NCBI RefSeq assembly: GCF_013283785.1
Contig: NZ_JABCPZ010000080.1
Span: forward strand, 1 to 42,293
DNA length: 42,293 nucleotides
Direction of reading: 5' to 3'
From: Nonomuraea antri
GTDB taxonomy: Bacteria; Actinomycetota; Actinomycetes; Streptosporangiales; Streptosporangiaceae
The notes beneath the pieces were generated by a model that saw only the letters and a list, made by a program, of their open reading frames with translations, was not told the DNA's origin and ran no database searches. Positions 23,156 to 31,595 of the stretch are shown here, in pieces. Numbering within the stretch: position 1 is the stretch's first letter; each line of letters opens with the position of its first letter. The position numbers and the translations under genes were made by a program.

Positions 23156-25495
23156 ATGGCAACGATGGAGTTCACGGAGTGGATCAGGGGGCGCACCGAC
23201 GAACAGCTACGGGCGCTCGTCTCCGCGCGCCCTGAGTTGATCACTCCGGTGCCCGCGCATCTCGACGGCCTCGCCTCGCGGGCGGGCAGCCCCTCGGCGA
23301 TCGGCCGGGTGCTCGACCGGCTCGACAGGTTCACCCTGGCGGTCGTGGAGACGCTGGCCGTACTGGACGAACCGGCGCCCAAAGAGCGTCTGCGCGAGCT
23401 CGTGGGCGCGGCGCTGGCGGCCGGCGAGGTGGAGCCCGCGCTGTCGGCGGCGCTCGGCAGGCTGCGTGACCTGGCGCTGGTCTACGGCCCCGACGAGGCG
23501 CTCGACCTGGGCCCCGGCGTGCGCAAGGTGCTCGACGACGTGGCCGGGCTCGGCCCGCGCGCGATCGACGCGTTCCGGCACCACGCGCCGGAGCAGCTGG
23601 AGGAGATGGCCGACGACGTCGCGCCGGGAACCACGGGTTCGGGCAAGGAGCGGCTGGCCGCCGCGCTGTCGGCGCCCGGCCGGCTGATCGAGTCGGTCTC
23701 GCCCGAGGCCAGGAGCGCGCTCGACCAGCTCACCTGGGGCCCGCCGACCGGCCGGGTGCCGAACGCCAGGCGCGAGGTCAGGCTGGAGTCGGCCCGCTCG
23801 CCCATCGAGGAGCTGCTGGCGCGCGGCCTGCTCGCGGCGGCCGGCGAGGAGAGCGTGACGCTGCCGCGCGAGGTGGGCCTGCACCTGCGTGGCGGACGCG
23901 TGCACCGCGACCTGCTGGCCGTCCCGCCCGCGCTCGACGGGGCCGCCCGCGACCAGGCTTTGGCCGACCGTACGGCGGCCGGTCAGGCGTTCTTCTTCGT
24001 CCGGGCGGTCGAGGAGCTGTGCGAGCGGTGGAGCATCGATCCGCCGGGCGTGCTGCGTACCGGGGGGCTCGGCGTCCGCGATCTCAAGCGCGCCGCGAAC
24101 GAGCTCGACCTGCCCGAGTGGGTGACGGCGCTGGTCGTCGAGGTGGCGCACGCGGCCGGGCTGATCGCGGCGGGCGGCGGGGTCGACGGCGAGTGGCTGC
24201 CGACCCCCGGCTACGACCTGTGGCGGGTCAGGAGCACCGCCGACCGGTGGGTGACGCTGGCGGGCACCTGGCTGCACACCGACCGGGTGCCGGGGCTGGC
24301 GGGCGAGCGTGACGACCGCGACAGGCCGCTCAACGCGCTTCACACCGATCTGCGCCGCTCGTCCGCTCCCGGGGTGCGTCTGGCCGTGCTGGGCGTGCTG
24401 GCGGCCGCTCCGGGCCTCGCGCCCACCCGTGAGTCCGTGCTCGGCCGGTTGGGGTGGGAGCAGCCGCGCCGCCGCGGCCCGCTGCGCGACCAGCTCACCG
24501 AGTTCACGCTGCGCGAGGCCGAGCAGATCGGCGTGACCGGTCTCGGCGCGCTGTCGGGGCACGGGCGCGCGCTGCTCGGCGGCGACGACCCGGCGGCGAA
24601 GCTGGCGCCACTGCTGCCCGAGCCCGTCGATCATGTGCTGCTGCAGGCCGATCTCACCGCCGTCGCGCCCGGGCCGCTCACCAGCGAGCTGAACCGCTGG
24701 ATGACGCTCACCGCCGACGTGGAGTCCAAGGGCGGCGCGACGGTCTACCGCTTCGGCGAGGCGTCGGTGCGGCGGGCGCTGGACGCCGGGCACGGCGCGG
24801 AGGAGCTGCTGGCGATGCTCGCCCGCCACTCGGCCACGCCGGTGCCGCAGGCGCTGTCGTACCTGGTCACGGACGTCGCCAGGCGGCACGGCCGGATCCG
24901 GATCGGCACCGCGAGCGCGTACGTGCGCTGCGACGACCCGGCGCTGCTCGACCAGATCGTCGCGGACCGGCGTTCGGCGGCGCTGCGGCTGCGCAGGCTG
25001 GCGCCGACAGTGATCGCCTCGCGTTCGTCCAGGGCGGTGCTGGTCGACTCGCTGCGCGCCATGGGCTACGCCCCGGTCGCCGAGTCGCTCGACGGCGACG
25101 TGATCATCTCCCAGCTCGACAGCCGGCGTACCGAGGCGCCGGTCCCGGCCAGGATGTCGGCGCCGGCCAACGGGCTCGACCCGGAGGTGGCCGCGGCGGC
25201 GGTGCGGGCGTTGCGCGCCGGCGACGCCGCCCACCTGTCGCGCCGCGAGCCCGTCGACGCCCCTGGCGGCACGCTGCCGCGCGGCCCGGCCACCGCCACG
25301 ATCACGGCGTTGCAGGAGGCGATCAAGCAGGGCGTGCGGGTGTGGATCGGCTACCTCGACTCCCAGGGCAACGCCACCTCACGCATCCTGGAGCCGGCCA
25401 GGATGGAAGGCGGCTACCTGACCGCCTACGACGAGACGCGCGCCGCCGTGCACCGCTTCGCGCTGCACCGCATCACCGGCGTGGCCGGGCTCTGA
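23156..25495 (+). CDS. Helicase_C_3/WYL-like protein, partner of XPB helicase
   Basis: A 779-aa protein equivalent in type to Mycobacterium Rv0862c, the usual companion of bacterial XPB. The N-terminus (MEFTEWIRGRTDEQLRALVSARPEL) and the central region (about 430-640, e.g. PLLPEPVDHVLLQADLTAVAPGPL and LARHSATPVPQALSYLVTDVARRHG) are the helicase-associated domain. The last about 65 residues (VRVWIGYLDSQGNATSRILEPARMEGGYLTAYDE) have the pattern of a WYL-type ligand-sensing fold. It lacks a Walker A motif, so it is not a helicase by itself. The ATG follows GGGGGG. The expected partner lies at 29272, three genes away. Confidence 0.85.
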   Translation: MATMEFTEWIRGRTDEQLRALVSARPELITPVPAHLDGLASRAGSPSAIGRVLDRLDRFTLAVVETLAVLDEPAPKERLRELVGAALAAGEVEPALSAALGRLRDLALVYGPDEALDLGPGVRKVLDDVAGLGPRAIDAFRHHAPEQLEEMADDVAPGTTGSGKERLAAALSAPGRLIESVSPEARSALDQLTWGPPTGRVPNARREVRLESARSPIEELLARGLLAAAGEESVTLPREVGLHLRGGRVHRDLLAVPPALDGAARDQALADRTAAGQAFFFVRAVEELCERWSIDPPGVLRTGGLGVRDLKRAANELDLPEWVTALVVEVAHAAGLIAAGGGVDGEWLPTPGYDLWRVRSTADRWVTLAGTWLHTDRVPGLAGERDDRDRPLNALHTDLRRSSAPGVRLAVLGVLAAAPGLAPTRESVLGRLGWEQPRRRGPLRDQLTEFTLREAEQIGVTGLGALSGHGRALLGGDDPAAKLAPLLPEPVDHVLLQADLTAVAPGPLTSELNRWMTLTADVESKGGATVYRFGEASVRRALDAGHGAEELLAMLARHSATPVPQALSYLVTDVARRHGRIRIGTASAYVRCDDPALLDQIVADRRSAALRLRRLAPTVIASRSSRAVLVDSLRAMGYAPVAESLDGDVIISQLDSRRTEAPVPARMSAPANGLDPEVAAAAVRALRAGDAAHLSRREPVDAPGGTLPRGPATATITALQEAIKQGVRVWIGYLDSQGNATSRILEPARMEGGYLTAYDETRAAVHRFALHRITGVAGL

Positions 25496-25504
25496 GCCGC
25501 TCAG
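25492..25504. terminator. Palindrome formed by two convergent stop codons
   Basis: CTGAG-CCG-CTCAG contains the TGA of the forward gene (25493-25495) and the TGA of the reverse gene (TCA at 25501-25503). The 5-bp arms may act as a small shared terminator. Confidence 0.4.
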
Positions 25505-26919
25505 TCCTCCTCCGCGGCGGCGGCCAGGCGGCGGACGACGCGTGACTGGGCGTCGTCGTGCCCGGCGGCCTGCTGGACCATCAGGGCCAGCGACTGACGC
25601 GCCACCACGCCGGCCCGCTCGCACGAGGCCAGCCCGCGCAGCGTGCGCACGGCGTCCGCCGGGTACCTGATCGCCAGCCCGCCGCCCAGCGCCACCGCCG
25701 AGGTCGAGCCCCGATCGGCGTCGCCGGCCCAGCTCAGCGCCAGCCGCAGCGCTTCCGGCGCGAGCGTGTCCTCGGCGCTCATGAAGGACAGGGCGTGGGC
25801 CGCGGCCAGCCGCTCGGTGGGCCGCCCTGACGCCCAGGCGTCGAGCAGGTCGTACGCCTCCTTGGGCGAGAGCCCGGCCAGGAGCGCCACGCCTTCCGCG
25901 GCCCTGATCTGGAGGTCGAGGCCCTGGCGGGCGAGCGTGCGGATCCATTCGCGCAGCGGCTGCCACAGCCAGAAGCCGTATCTGGCGACGAGCTCGGCCA
26001 GCACCTGGGCGCGGTGGCGCGGCACGCGGAAGACGACCTGGCCGGCGCGGTGTGCGATCAGCGGGAGCGGGCCCATGGGCGGCCGCGGGCCCAGCTCGTG
26101 GCTCTGGTGTATCTCCTCCAGCCTGGCCAGTTGCGCGCGGAAGTCCGGCTCGGGCAGGCGGTGGGCGAACACGAGCGCGGCCACCGCGCGTACCTGGTGC
26201 ATGGGCGGCTTGGTGTCGAACCAGGCCGCGACCTCGTCGCAGGCGGGCTCGCCGGCCATCACCATACGGGTGACCAGGCCGGTGACCTCGCCGGGGGTGG
26301 GCAGCGCCCTGGCCCGCCGCCTGGCCGCGGCGAGCGCGTCCTGGCCGGCGTCCGGCGCGCCGCCGAGCGTGCGCAGGCAGAAGTCGAACAGCTCGCCCGC
26401 GGGCGGCGCCGTCCAGGCGTGCTCCACCTCGGTCGCCGGCGACGGTTCGCCGTTCCTGGTGATGACCAGGTACGAGCCCAGCTCGGCCAGCTTGCGCGCC
26501 AGGTTGGCGAGCTCGACGCGGTCGGTGCTCGCGGTGATCCAGTCGTGCAGCAGGTAGGCGCGGCCGGGATGGTACTCGGTCCCGGAGATCAGCTCGGGGG
26601 CGCCGGTCGCCGGGGACAGCACCGTGATCGTGCTTTCGGCCAGCGACATGCGTGAGAGCAGGGCCAGGGCGCCCAGGCGCTTGCCGATCTCCTCGGCGCC
26701 GACGAGGACGAGCAGGTGGCGTTCCGCGAGCCTGCGCACCGCCTGCGGAAAGCAGCCCGGCTCCAGGTAGGAGCGCAGGAGAGCGTCGGCCTCGCGCCGG
26801 TTCAGCTCTCTCGTCAGGGGGACGGCGACGGCCCTGACGTAGTCGTTGACGGTGGTGACGCTCTCGATGAGCGTTAAGTCGTCGAGATCGATCTCGCCCC
26901 GCTCGGGACTGTCGGTCAC
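25501..26919 (-). CDS. STAND-like NTPase with degenerate Walker A and helical repeats
   Basis: A 472-aa soluble protein. Residues 65-170 read like the core of a STAND-type P-loop domain: HLLVLVGAEEIGKRLGALALLSRM (GxxxxGK present, but Arg where Ser/Thr is expected), YLLHDWI as a possible Walker B, and LGSYLVITRNG as a sensor strand. From about residue 200 onward it is all helices of 25-35 residues with conserved Ala/Leu, as in HEAT or TPR arrays (e.g. AHALSFMSAEDTLAPEALRLALSWAG). The GTG at 26919 has GAGGTGA upstream. Family not certain; the position between the two XPB-module genes suggests an insertion. Confidence 0.65.
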   Translation of the reverse strand: MTDSPERGEIDLDDLTLIESVTTVNDYVRAVAVPLTRELNRREADALLRSYLEPGCFPQAVRRLAERHLLVLVGAEEIGKRLGALALLSRMSLAESTITVLSPATGAPELISGTEYHPGRAYLLHDWITASTDRVELANLARKLAELGSYLVITRNGEPSPATEVEHAWTAPPAGELFDFCLRTLGGAPDAGQDALAAARRRARALPTPGEVTGLVTRMVMAGEPACDEVAAWFDTKPPMHQVRAVAALVFAHRLPEPDFRAQLARLEEIHQSHELGPRPPMGPLPLIAHRAGQVVFRVPRHRAQVLAELVARYGFWLWQPLREWIRTLARQGLDLQIRAAEGVALLAGLSPKEAYDLLDAWASGRPTERLAAAHALSFMSAEDTLAPEALRLALSWAGDADRGSTSAVALGGGLAIRYPADAVRTLRGLASCERAGVVARQSLALMVQQAAGHDDAQSRVVRRLAAAAEED

Positions 26920-27269
26920 GAAGTCACCTCGTCCTTGACAAGAAAGTTTTCTACAGAAAATATTTTTGTTGAAACTTGTCGGAAATCCGCTTTCTCCGCG
27001 TAATGGGACGGTCTCACGCTGCTCCCTTCCGGCAGGATCGACCAGGAAGTTCTCGCGGATCTCGGGGTATCGGCCGCAGGCGCGCCCATTTCGATCATGT
27101 CCTCCCTTGCTCGACCACCCACCAATACACGATCTCAGGCCACAAAGAAACCTGAATGCCACTAGGTACGGATTAATACCTATTTACGGAGCCGCCCGAC
27201 TGCTCCACAGTGACTAGTCAAGGCGGCCGAGGGTTGACGGCGGGCACGGCTTCGGATCAGCGTGAGCAT
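26920..27269. promoter_or_regulatory. Divergent regulatory region, AT-rich, with several palindromes
   Basis: No gene is seen here. GACAAG (26937-26942) and CTTGTC (26975-26980) flank an AT-rich core with TTTTC-TACA-GAAAA (26947-26960); this lies just upstream of the STAND-like gene. Towards the ligase gene there are TAGGTA-N8-TACCTA (27163-27182) and the perfect decamer TGACTAGTCA (27211-27220), both operator-like. Confidence 0.55.
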
Positions 27270-28748
27270 GTGAGCGAGCAAACGCTGGGCCGGTTGGCCG
27301 AGGAGTCGTGGAACCGGTTCGACGACCACGACGCGGTGTTCTACGAAGGCGTCTGGCATCGCAGCCACGCGCTCGCCGCGCGGGCGCGCCGGATGTGCGG
27401 CGGATTCATCGAGGCCGGGGTGCGTCCCGGCGACCGGGTCGTCGTCATGGCGGCGAACTCTCCCGACGTGGGGCTCACCTACCAGGCCCTGTGGGCGGCC
27501 GGCGCGGTGGTGACGCCCGTGGTGTTCCTGGTCGGGGCCGAGGAGCTGCGGCACATCCTGGACGACAGCGGCGCGGTCGCCGTCGTCACCTCGCCCGAGC
27601 TGGTGGAGACCGTCCGGGCCACCGCCGTCGACGTCCCCGTGCATGTGGACACGCTGGAGCTGGCGCGCGGCGCCGAACACGGGCCCGTCGAACGGGACCC
27701 GGGCGACCTGGCCGCGCTCATGTACACCGGCGGCACCACCGGCAAGGCCAAGGGCGTGATGCTGAGCCACCGCGGCCTGTGGCAGGTGGCCAAGGACGGC
27801 TACGAACTCTCGCACCAGCGGGGACTGAACCGGGCGATCATCCCCGTGCCGCTCTCCCACGCCTACGGCCTGATCCTCACGGTGGGCGGGATGCAGGCCA
27901 CCGAGCCGCAGCAGACCGTGCTGATGCGCTGGTTCGACCCGAAGGCGTTCCTGTCCCTGGCCGCCGAGCAGCACGTCCAGTACGGCGCGGTGGTGCCCGC
28001 CATGCTGCAACTGCTGCTGGCCGAGCCGCTCGAATCGCACCCGCTGCCCGAGCTGGCCTACCTCACCTGCGGCGCCGCCCCGCTCGGCAAGGACGTGCTG
28101 GCGGAGTTCGAGCGCCGGATGCCCGGCGTGCGGATCCTCGAGGGCTACGGCATGACCGAGACCAGCGCGGTCACCACGTTCAACCCGCCGGGCCGGCGCA
28201 AGGCGGGCAGCGTCGGGATCCCCCTGTCCGGGTACCGGATCACCATCCGCGACTCCTCCGGCGAGGAGGCCGAGACCGGGGACGTGGGCGAGATCTGCGT
28301 CGCGGGCGACTCGCTGATGCTCGGCTACTGGGGCGAGCACGAGCCCGACCCCGAGGGCACCGCGCTGGTCGGCGGGGAGCTGCGCACCGGCGACATCGGC
28401 TGCCTGGACGACGACGGCTACCTCTACATCGTGGACAGGAAGAAGGACCTGATCATCCGGGGCGGCTTCAACGTGTTCCCGCGTGACGTCGAGGACGCGC
28501 TCAACCTGCATCCCGACGTGGTCATGTCCGGCGTGGTCGGCCGTCCGGATCCGCGCGTGGGCGAGGAGGTGGTCGCGTTCGTCCAGCTCAGGCAGGGCGC
28601 CGAGGTCACCGGGGACGAGCTGATCGAGTGGGCGCGCGACCGGGTCGGCCGGGTGAAGTACCCGCGCGAGGTGACGTTCGTCGACTCGATCCCGGTGACC
28701 AGCGTGCTCAAGCTCGACCGCAAGGCCCTGCGGGCCAGGTTGATCTAG
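27270..28748 (+). CDS. AMP-forming acyl-CoA synthetase (fatty-acid-CoA ligase family)
   Basis: A 492-aa adenylate-forming enzyme. P-loop YTGGTTGKAKG lies near residue 152, the A5 motif EGYGMTET near 290, RTGDIGCLDDDGYLYIVDRKKDLIIRGGFNVFP (A7-A8) near 372-402, and the catalytic Lys in VLKLDRKALR at the end. It activates a carboxylic acid with ATP and CoA; the chain length cannot be told. The start is uncertain: GTG 27270 gives VSEQTLGRLAEESW, which fits the family better than the longer frame. Confidence 0.9.
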   Translation: MSEQTLGRLAEESWNRFDDHDAVFYEGVWHRSHALAARARRMCGGFIEAGVRPGDRVVVMAANSPDVGLTYQALWAAGAVVTPVVFLVGAEELRHILDDSGAVAVVTSPELVETVRATAVDVPVHVDTLELARGAEHGPVERDPGDLAALMYTGGTTGKAKGVMLSHRGLWQVAKDGYELSHQRGLNRAIIPVPLSHAYGLILTVGGMQATEPQQTVLMRWFDPKAFLSLAAEQHVQYGAVVPAMLQLLLAEPLESHPLPELAYLTCGAAPLGKDVLAEFERRMPGVRILEGYGMTETSAVTTFNPPGRRKAGSVGIPLSGYRITIRDSSGEEAETGDVGEICVAGDSLMLGYWGEHEPDPEGTALVGGELRTGDIGCLDDDGYLYIVDRKKDLIIRGGFNVFPRDVEDALNLHPDVVMSGVVGRPDPRVGEEVVAFVQLRQGAEVTGDELIEWARDRVGRVKYPREVTFVDSIPVTSVLKLDRKALRARLI

Positions 28749-28816
28749 TCCGGGATGGTCGATCGTCCGGCCCCTCGGCCATTTCGTGATATCTGTTGAC
28801 GCGTTGGGGGGTGACC

Positions 28817-29179
28817 ATGAACCAGGACGACCACCGGGAATACCCGTACCAGCGGTACGGCGAGCCCTACGGGCAGCGGCCGCCGCCGGGCTACCGCCCC
28901 GAGCTCACCCGCTGGCACGCGCCGCCCCCGCCGCCCGCCACCGGGCCCGACGCGAGCGCGATCATCTCGCTGGTGCTCAACTGCATCGCGGTGCTGTCGT
29001 GCTGCAACCTGCTGGGCATCCCCGGGGCGATTCTCGCCGGCCGGGCGCTGGCCACGGCGTCGGCCAGGCCCGCGCGGGCCCGTAGCCTGGTGACGTGGAG
29101 CTGGGTGCTGTTCGGGCTCGGTTTCGCGATCATGGCCGCGCTGGTGGTGGCCGTGGCCGTGCTCGGCGCGTTCGACTGA
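28817..29179 (+). CDS. DUF4190-like small membrane protein
   Basis: A 120-aa protein. A Tyr/Pro/Arg-rich cytoplasmic N-terminus (YPYQRYGEPYGQRPPPGYRPE) precedes two membrane helices (AIISLVLNCIAVLSCCNLLGIPGAILAGRAL and LVTWSWVLFGLGFAIMAALVVAVAVLGAF). This layout fits DUF4190-type proteins common in actinomycetes. ATG 28817 follows GGGGGG. Function unknown. Confidence 0.7.
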   Translation: MNQDDHREYPYQRYGEPYGQRPPPGYRPELTRWHAPPPPPATGPDASAIISLVLNCIAVLSCCNLLGIPGAILAGRALATASARPARARSLVTWSWVLFGLGFAIMAALVVAVAVLGAFD

Positions 29180-29209
29180 CCCTCGGTTCCGCCGGAGTTC
29201 CCGGCTGAT

Positions 29210-29223
29210 TCCCTGTTCAGGGA
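29210..29223. terminator. Short hairpin upstream of the XPB gene
   Basis: TCCCTG-TT-CAGGGA is a perfect 6-bp dyad between the small membrane protein and the XPB gene. It may end the first transcript or act as an operator for the second. Confidence 0.35.
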
Positions 29224-29271
29224 CTGTTCCCGCCGTCGTGCGTGTTGGATAAGGGTCAACCGTAGGAAGGG

Positions 29272-30924
29272 ATGTCCGTGAACGACGGCCCGCTCATCGT
29301 CCAGTCGGACAAGACTCTGCTGCTCGAGGTCGACCACGCCAAGGCCGGCGAGTGCCGCAAGGCGATCGCGCCTTTCGCCGAGCTCGAGCGAGCTCCGGAA
29401 CACGTCCACACCTATCGCGTCACGCCGCTGGCGCTGTGGAACGCCAGGGCGGCCGGCCACGACGCCGAGCAGGTCATCGACGCACTGATCAACTACAGCC
29501 GCTACCCGGTCCCGCACGCGCTGCTCGTCGACGTCGCCGAGACCATGGCGCGCTACGGCCGGCTGCGGCTGGAGAAGGACCCGGTCCACGGCCTGATCCT
29601 GACCTCGACCGACCGCGCGGTGCTCGAAGAGGTGCTGCGCTCGAAGAAGATCCAGCCGATGCTGGGCGAGCGCGTCGGCGCCGACTCGGTCGTCGTGCAT
29701 CCCAGCGATCGCGGCAACGTCAAGCAGGCGCTGCTCAAGCTGGGCTGGCCGGCCGAAGACCTGGCGGGCTACGTCGACGGCGAGGCCCACCCGATCACGC
29801 TGGCCGAGGACGGCTGGTCGCTGCGGCCGTACCAGCAGGAGGCGGCCGACGCGTTCTGGCACGGCGGCTCCGGCGTGGTCGTGCTGCCGTGCGGCGCGGG
29901 CAAGACCATCGTCGGCGCGGCCGCGATGGCGCACGCCCAGGCCACCACGCTGATCCTGGTCACGAACACGGTCTCGGCGCACCAGTGGAAGACCGAGCTG
30001 ATCAAGCGCACCTCGCTGACCGAGGACGAGATCGGCGAATACTCCGGAACCAGGAAGGAGATCCGCCCGGTCACCATCGCCACCTACCAGGTGATGACCA
30101 CCAGGCGGAAGGGCGTCTACAGCCACCTGGAGCTGTTCGACGCGCGTGACTGGGGCCTGATCGTCTACGACGAGGTGCACCTGCTGCCCGCGCCGATCTT
30201 CAGGATGACCGCCGACCTGCAGGCCCGCAGGCGGATCGGGCTGACCGCGACGCTGGTGCGCGAAGACGGCCGCGAGGGCGACGTGTTCTCGCTGATCGGT
30301 CCCAAGCGCTACGACGCGCCGTGGAAGGAGATGGAGAACCAGGGCTGGATCGCACCGGCCGACTGCGTCGAGGTCCGGGTCACGCTGACCGACGAGGAAC
30401 GGCTGGCGTACGCGATGGCCGAGGCCGAGGAGCGCTACCGGTTCTGCGCCACCACGCCGTCCAAGACGCGGGTGACCGAGGCGCTGGTGCGCCGCCATCT
30501 GGGCGAGCAGGTGCTGGTCATCGGCCAGTACATCGACCAGCTCGACGAACTGGGTGAGCACCTGAACGCGCCGGTCATCAAGGGCGAGACCAGGGTCAAG
30601 GAGCGCGAACGCCTCTACCAGGCCTTCCGCGACAAGGAGATCCAGGTGCTGGTGGTGTCGAAGGTGGCCAACTTCTCCATCGACCTGCCGGAGGCGGCGG
30701 TCGCCATCCAGGTGTCGGGCACGTTCGGCTCGCGTCAGGAGGAGGCCCAGCGGCTCGGCCGGGTGCTGCGGCCCAAGGCCGACGGCGGTGGCGCCCGCTT
30801 CTACACGGTGGTCAGCAGAGACACGGTCGACCAGGAGTTCGCCGCGCACCGGCAGCGCTTCCTGGCCGAGCAGGGCTACGCCTACCAGATCATCGACGCC
30901 GACGACGTGCTCGGCGGGGTGTAG
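29272..30924 (+). CDS. XPB/ERCC3-type DNA repair helicase
   Basis: A 550-aa superfamily 2 helicase, the bacterial XPB. The N-terminal part (about 1-180) is the damage-recognition-type domain. Then come Q-motif LRPYQQEAADAFW, Walker A VLPCGAGKT near residue 205, DEVH in YDEVHLLP near 300, the XPB-specific RED motif in LTATLVREDGREGD near 327, and motif VI QEEAQRLGRVLRPK near 485. It unwinds DNA 3'-5' and in archaea and eukaryotes works in nucleotide excision repair and promoter opening; its role in actinomycetes is less clear. AGGAAGGG precedes the ATG. A strong terminator follows. Confidence 0.95.
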   Translation: MSVNDGPLIVQSDKTLLLEVDHAKAGECRKAIAPFAELERAPEHVHTYRVTPLALWNARAAGHDAEQVIDALINYSRYPVPHALLVDVAETMARYGRLRLEKDPVHGLILTSTDRAVLEEVLRSKKIQPMLGERVGADSVVVHPSDRGNVKQALLKLGWPAEDLAGYVDGEAHPITLAEDGWSLRPYQQEAADAFWHGGSGVVVLPCGAGKTIVGAAAMAHAQATTLILVTNTVSAHQWKTELIKRTSLTEDEIGEYSGTRKEIRPVTIATYQVMTTRRKGVYSHLELFDARDWGLIVYDEVHLLPAPIFRMTADLQARRRIGLTATLVREDGREGDVFSLIGPKRYDAPWKEMENQGWIAPADCVEVRVTLTDEERLAYAMAEAEERYRFCATTPSKTRVTEALVRRHLGEQVLVIGQYIDQLDELGEHLNAPVIKGETRVKERERLYQAFRDKEIQVLVVSKVANFSIDLPEAAVAIQVSGTFGSRQEEAQRLGRVLRPKADGGGARFYTVVSRDTVDQEFAAHRQRFLAEQGYAYQIIDADDVLGGV

Positions 30925-30941
30925 GGGGTTCACGCGTCGCG

Positions 30942-30978
30942 GAGGCCTGGCTGCTCGCCCACCGAGCGGCCAGGCCTC
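30942..30978 (+). terminator. Strong hairpin after the XPB gene
   Basis: GAGGCCTGGC (30942-30951) pairs perfectly with GCCAGGCCTC (30969-30978), and the loop has an inner CTCG/CGAG stem. It begins 17 bases after the stop. Confidence 0.85.
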
Positions 30979-31095
30979 GCCGTCACGTCACGTCCACGAG
31001 ACTCCGCGGGCCGTCGACAATCGAACCACCCCCCTCACCTGCGTACTCAGAGTCGCATTCAAGACTTCTGCGACATACCCCCATGATCCGCGAAT

Positions 31096-31136
31096 TCCAC
31101 CTGATATGCCCGGGCTTTTCGGTTTTTCCAGGTGGA
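31096..31136 (-). terminator. Hairpin after the small membrane protein gene
   Basis: TCCACCTG (31096-31103) pairs with CAGGTGGA (31129-31136), just beyond the stop at 31141. The 25-base loop has T-runs on the forward strand. A second dyad, GTCGCA-N11-TGCGAC (31052-31074), lies further on. The rest of 30979-31095 shows nothing recognisable. Confidence 0.45.
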
Positions 31137-31140
31137 TGTC

Positions 31141-31467
31141 CTACCTCGCCAGCATGCCGCCGAGGAACAACACGCCTTCCGCGACGATCCATGCGGCCAC
31201 GCCGGCGGCCATGAGCCTGCCGAACGTCCGGGGGTCGTGCCGCGACCTCGGGAGCAGCCAGGCGGCCGCGGTGCAGCACGCGGCCGGCGCGGCGAACAGG
31301 CCCGACACCGTGGAGACCGAGTCGAGGCGCTGCGAGCACGTCGGCGCGGACTCGCCGCCGGCGCAGAACGCCTCCAGCCCCCAGCCCGCGAACACCGACA
31401 GGCCCCAGAGCGCCGCGAGCAGGAAGCTCGCGATCGTGGGGATGATCGGCGAGATACCGAATCGCAC
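31141..31467 (-). CDS. Small hypothetical membrane protein
   Basis: A 108-aa protein with three hydrophobic segments (IPTIASFLLAALWGLSVFAGW, GLFAAPAACCTAAAWLL, LMAAGVAAWIVAEGVLFLGGML). The first external loop holds two Cys (AFCAGGESAPTCSQR) that may form a disulfide. The GTG at 31467 lies 8 bases after GGAGG; a GTG at 31476 would overlap it. No known family. Confidence 0.6.
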   Translation of the reverse strand: MRFGISPIIPTIASFLLAALWGLSVFAGWGLEAFCAGGESAPTCSQRLDSVSTVSGLFAAPAACCTAAAWLLPRSRHDPRTFGRLMAAGVAAWIVAEGVLFLGGMLAR

Positions 31468-31512
31468 CGGCGCCACCTCCTATCCCTACCCGTACGGCCG
31501 CCCGTAAATGCT

Positions 31513-31542
31513 TTGGAAGCCCGCCCGAGCGGCGACTAAACT
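31513..31542 (+). promoter_or_regulatory. Putative promoter of the HelD-type gene
   Basis: TTGGAA (31513-31518) and TAAACT (31537-31542) are spaced by 18 bp. The predicted leader is about 47 bases, with GGGAGG 10 bases before the ATG. I see no long inverted repeat of the rifamycin-associated-element kind here. Confidence 0.45.
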
Positions 31543-31595
31543 GGCCGATTCGCTGCCTTTACCACCTCCGTCATCCGCCTGGGAGGCGTTTTCGC

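Noticed and set aside
29180..29271. LexA-type SOS box before the XPB gene
   Set aside because: I looked for GAAC-N4-GTTC-like sites and saw none, so damage induction through LexA is not supported.
28891..30933. Reverse frame of 680 codons over the XPB gene
   Set aside because: Shadow frame; the forward XPB motifs are decisive.
31477..31595. Rifamycin-associated element before the HelD-type gene
   Set aside because: Only a short TACGG-CCGC-CCGTA dyad is present, not the expected longer conserved repeat.
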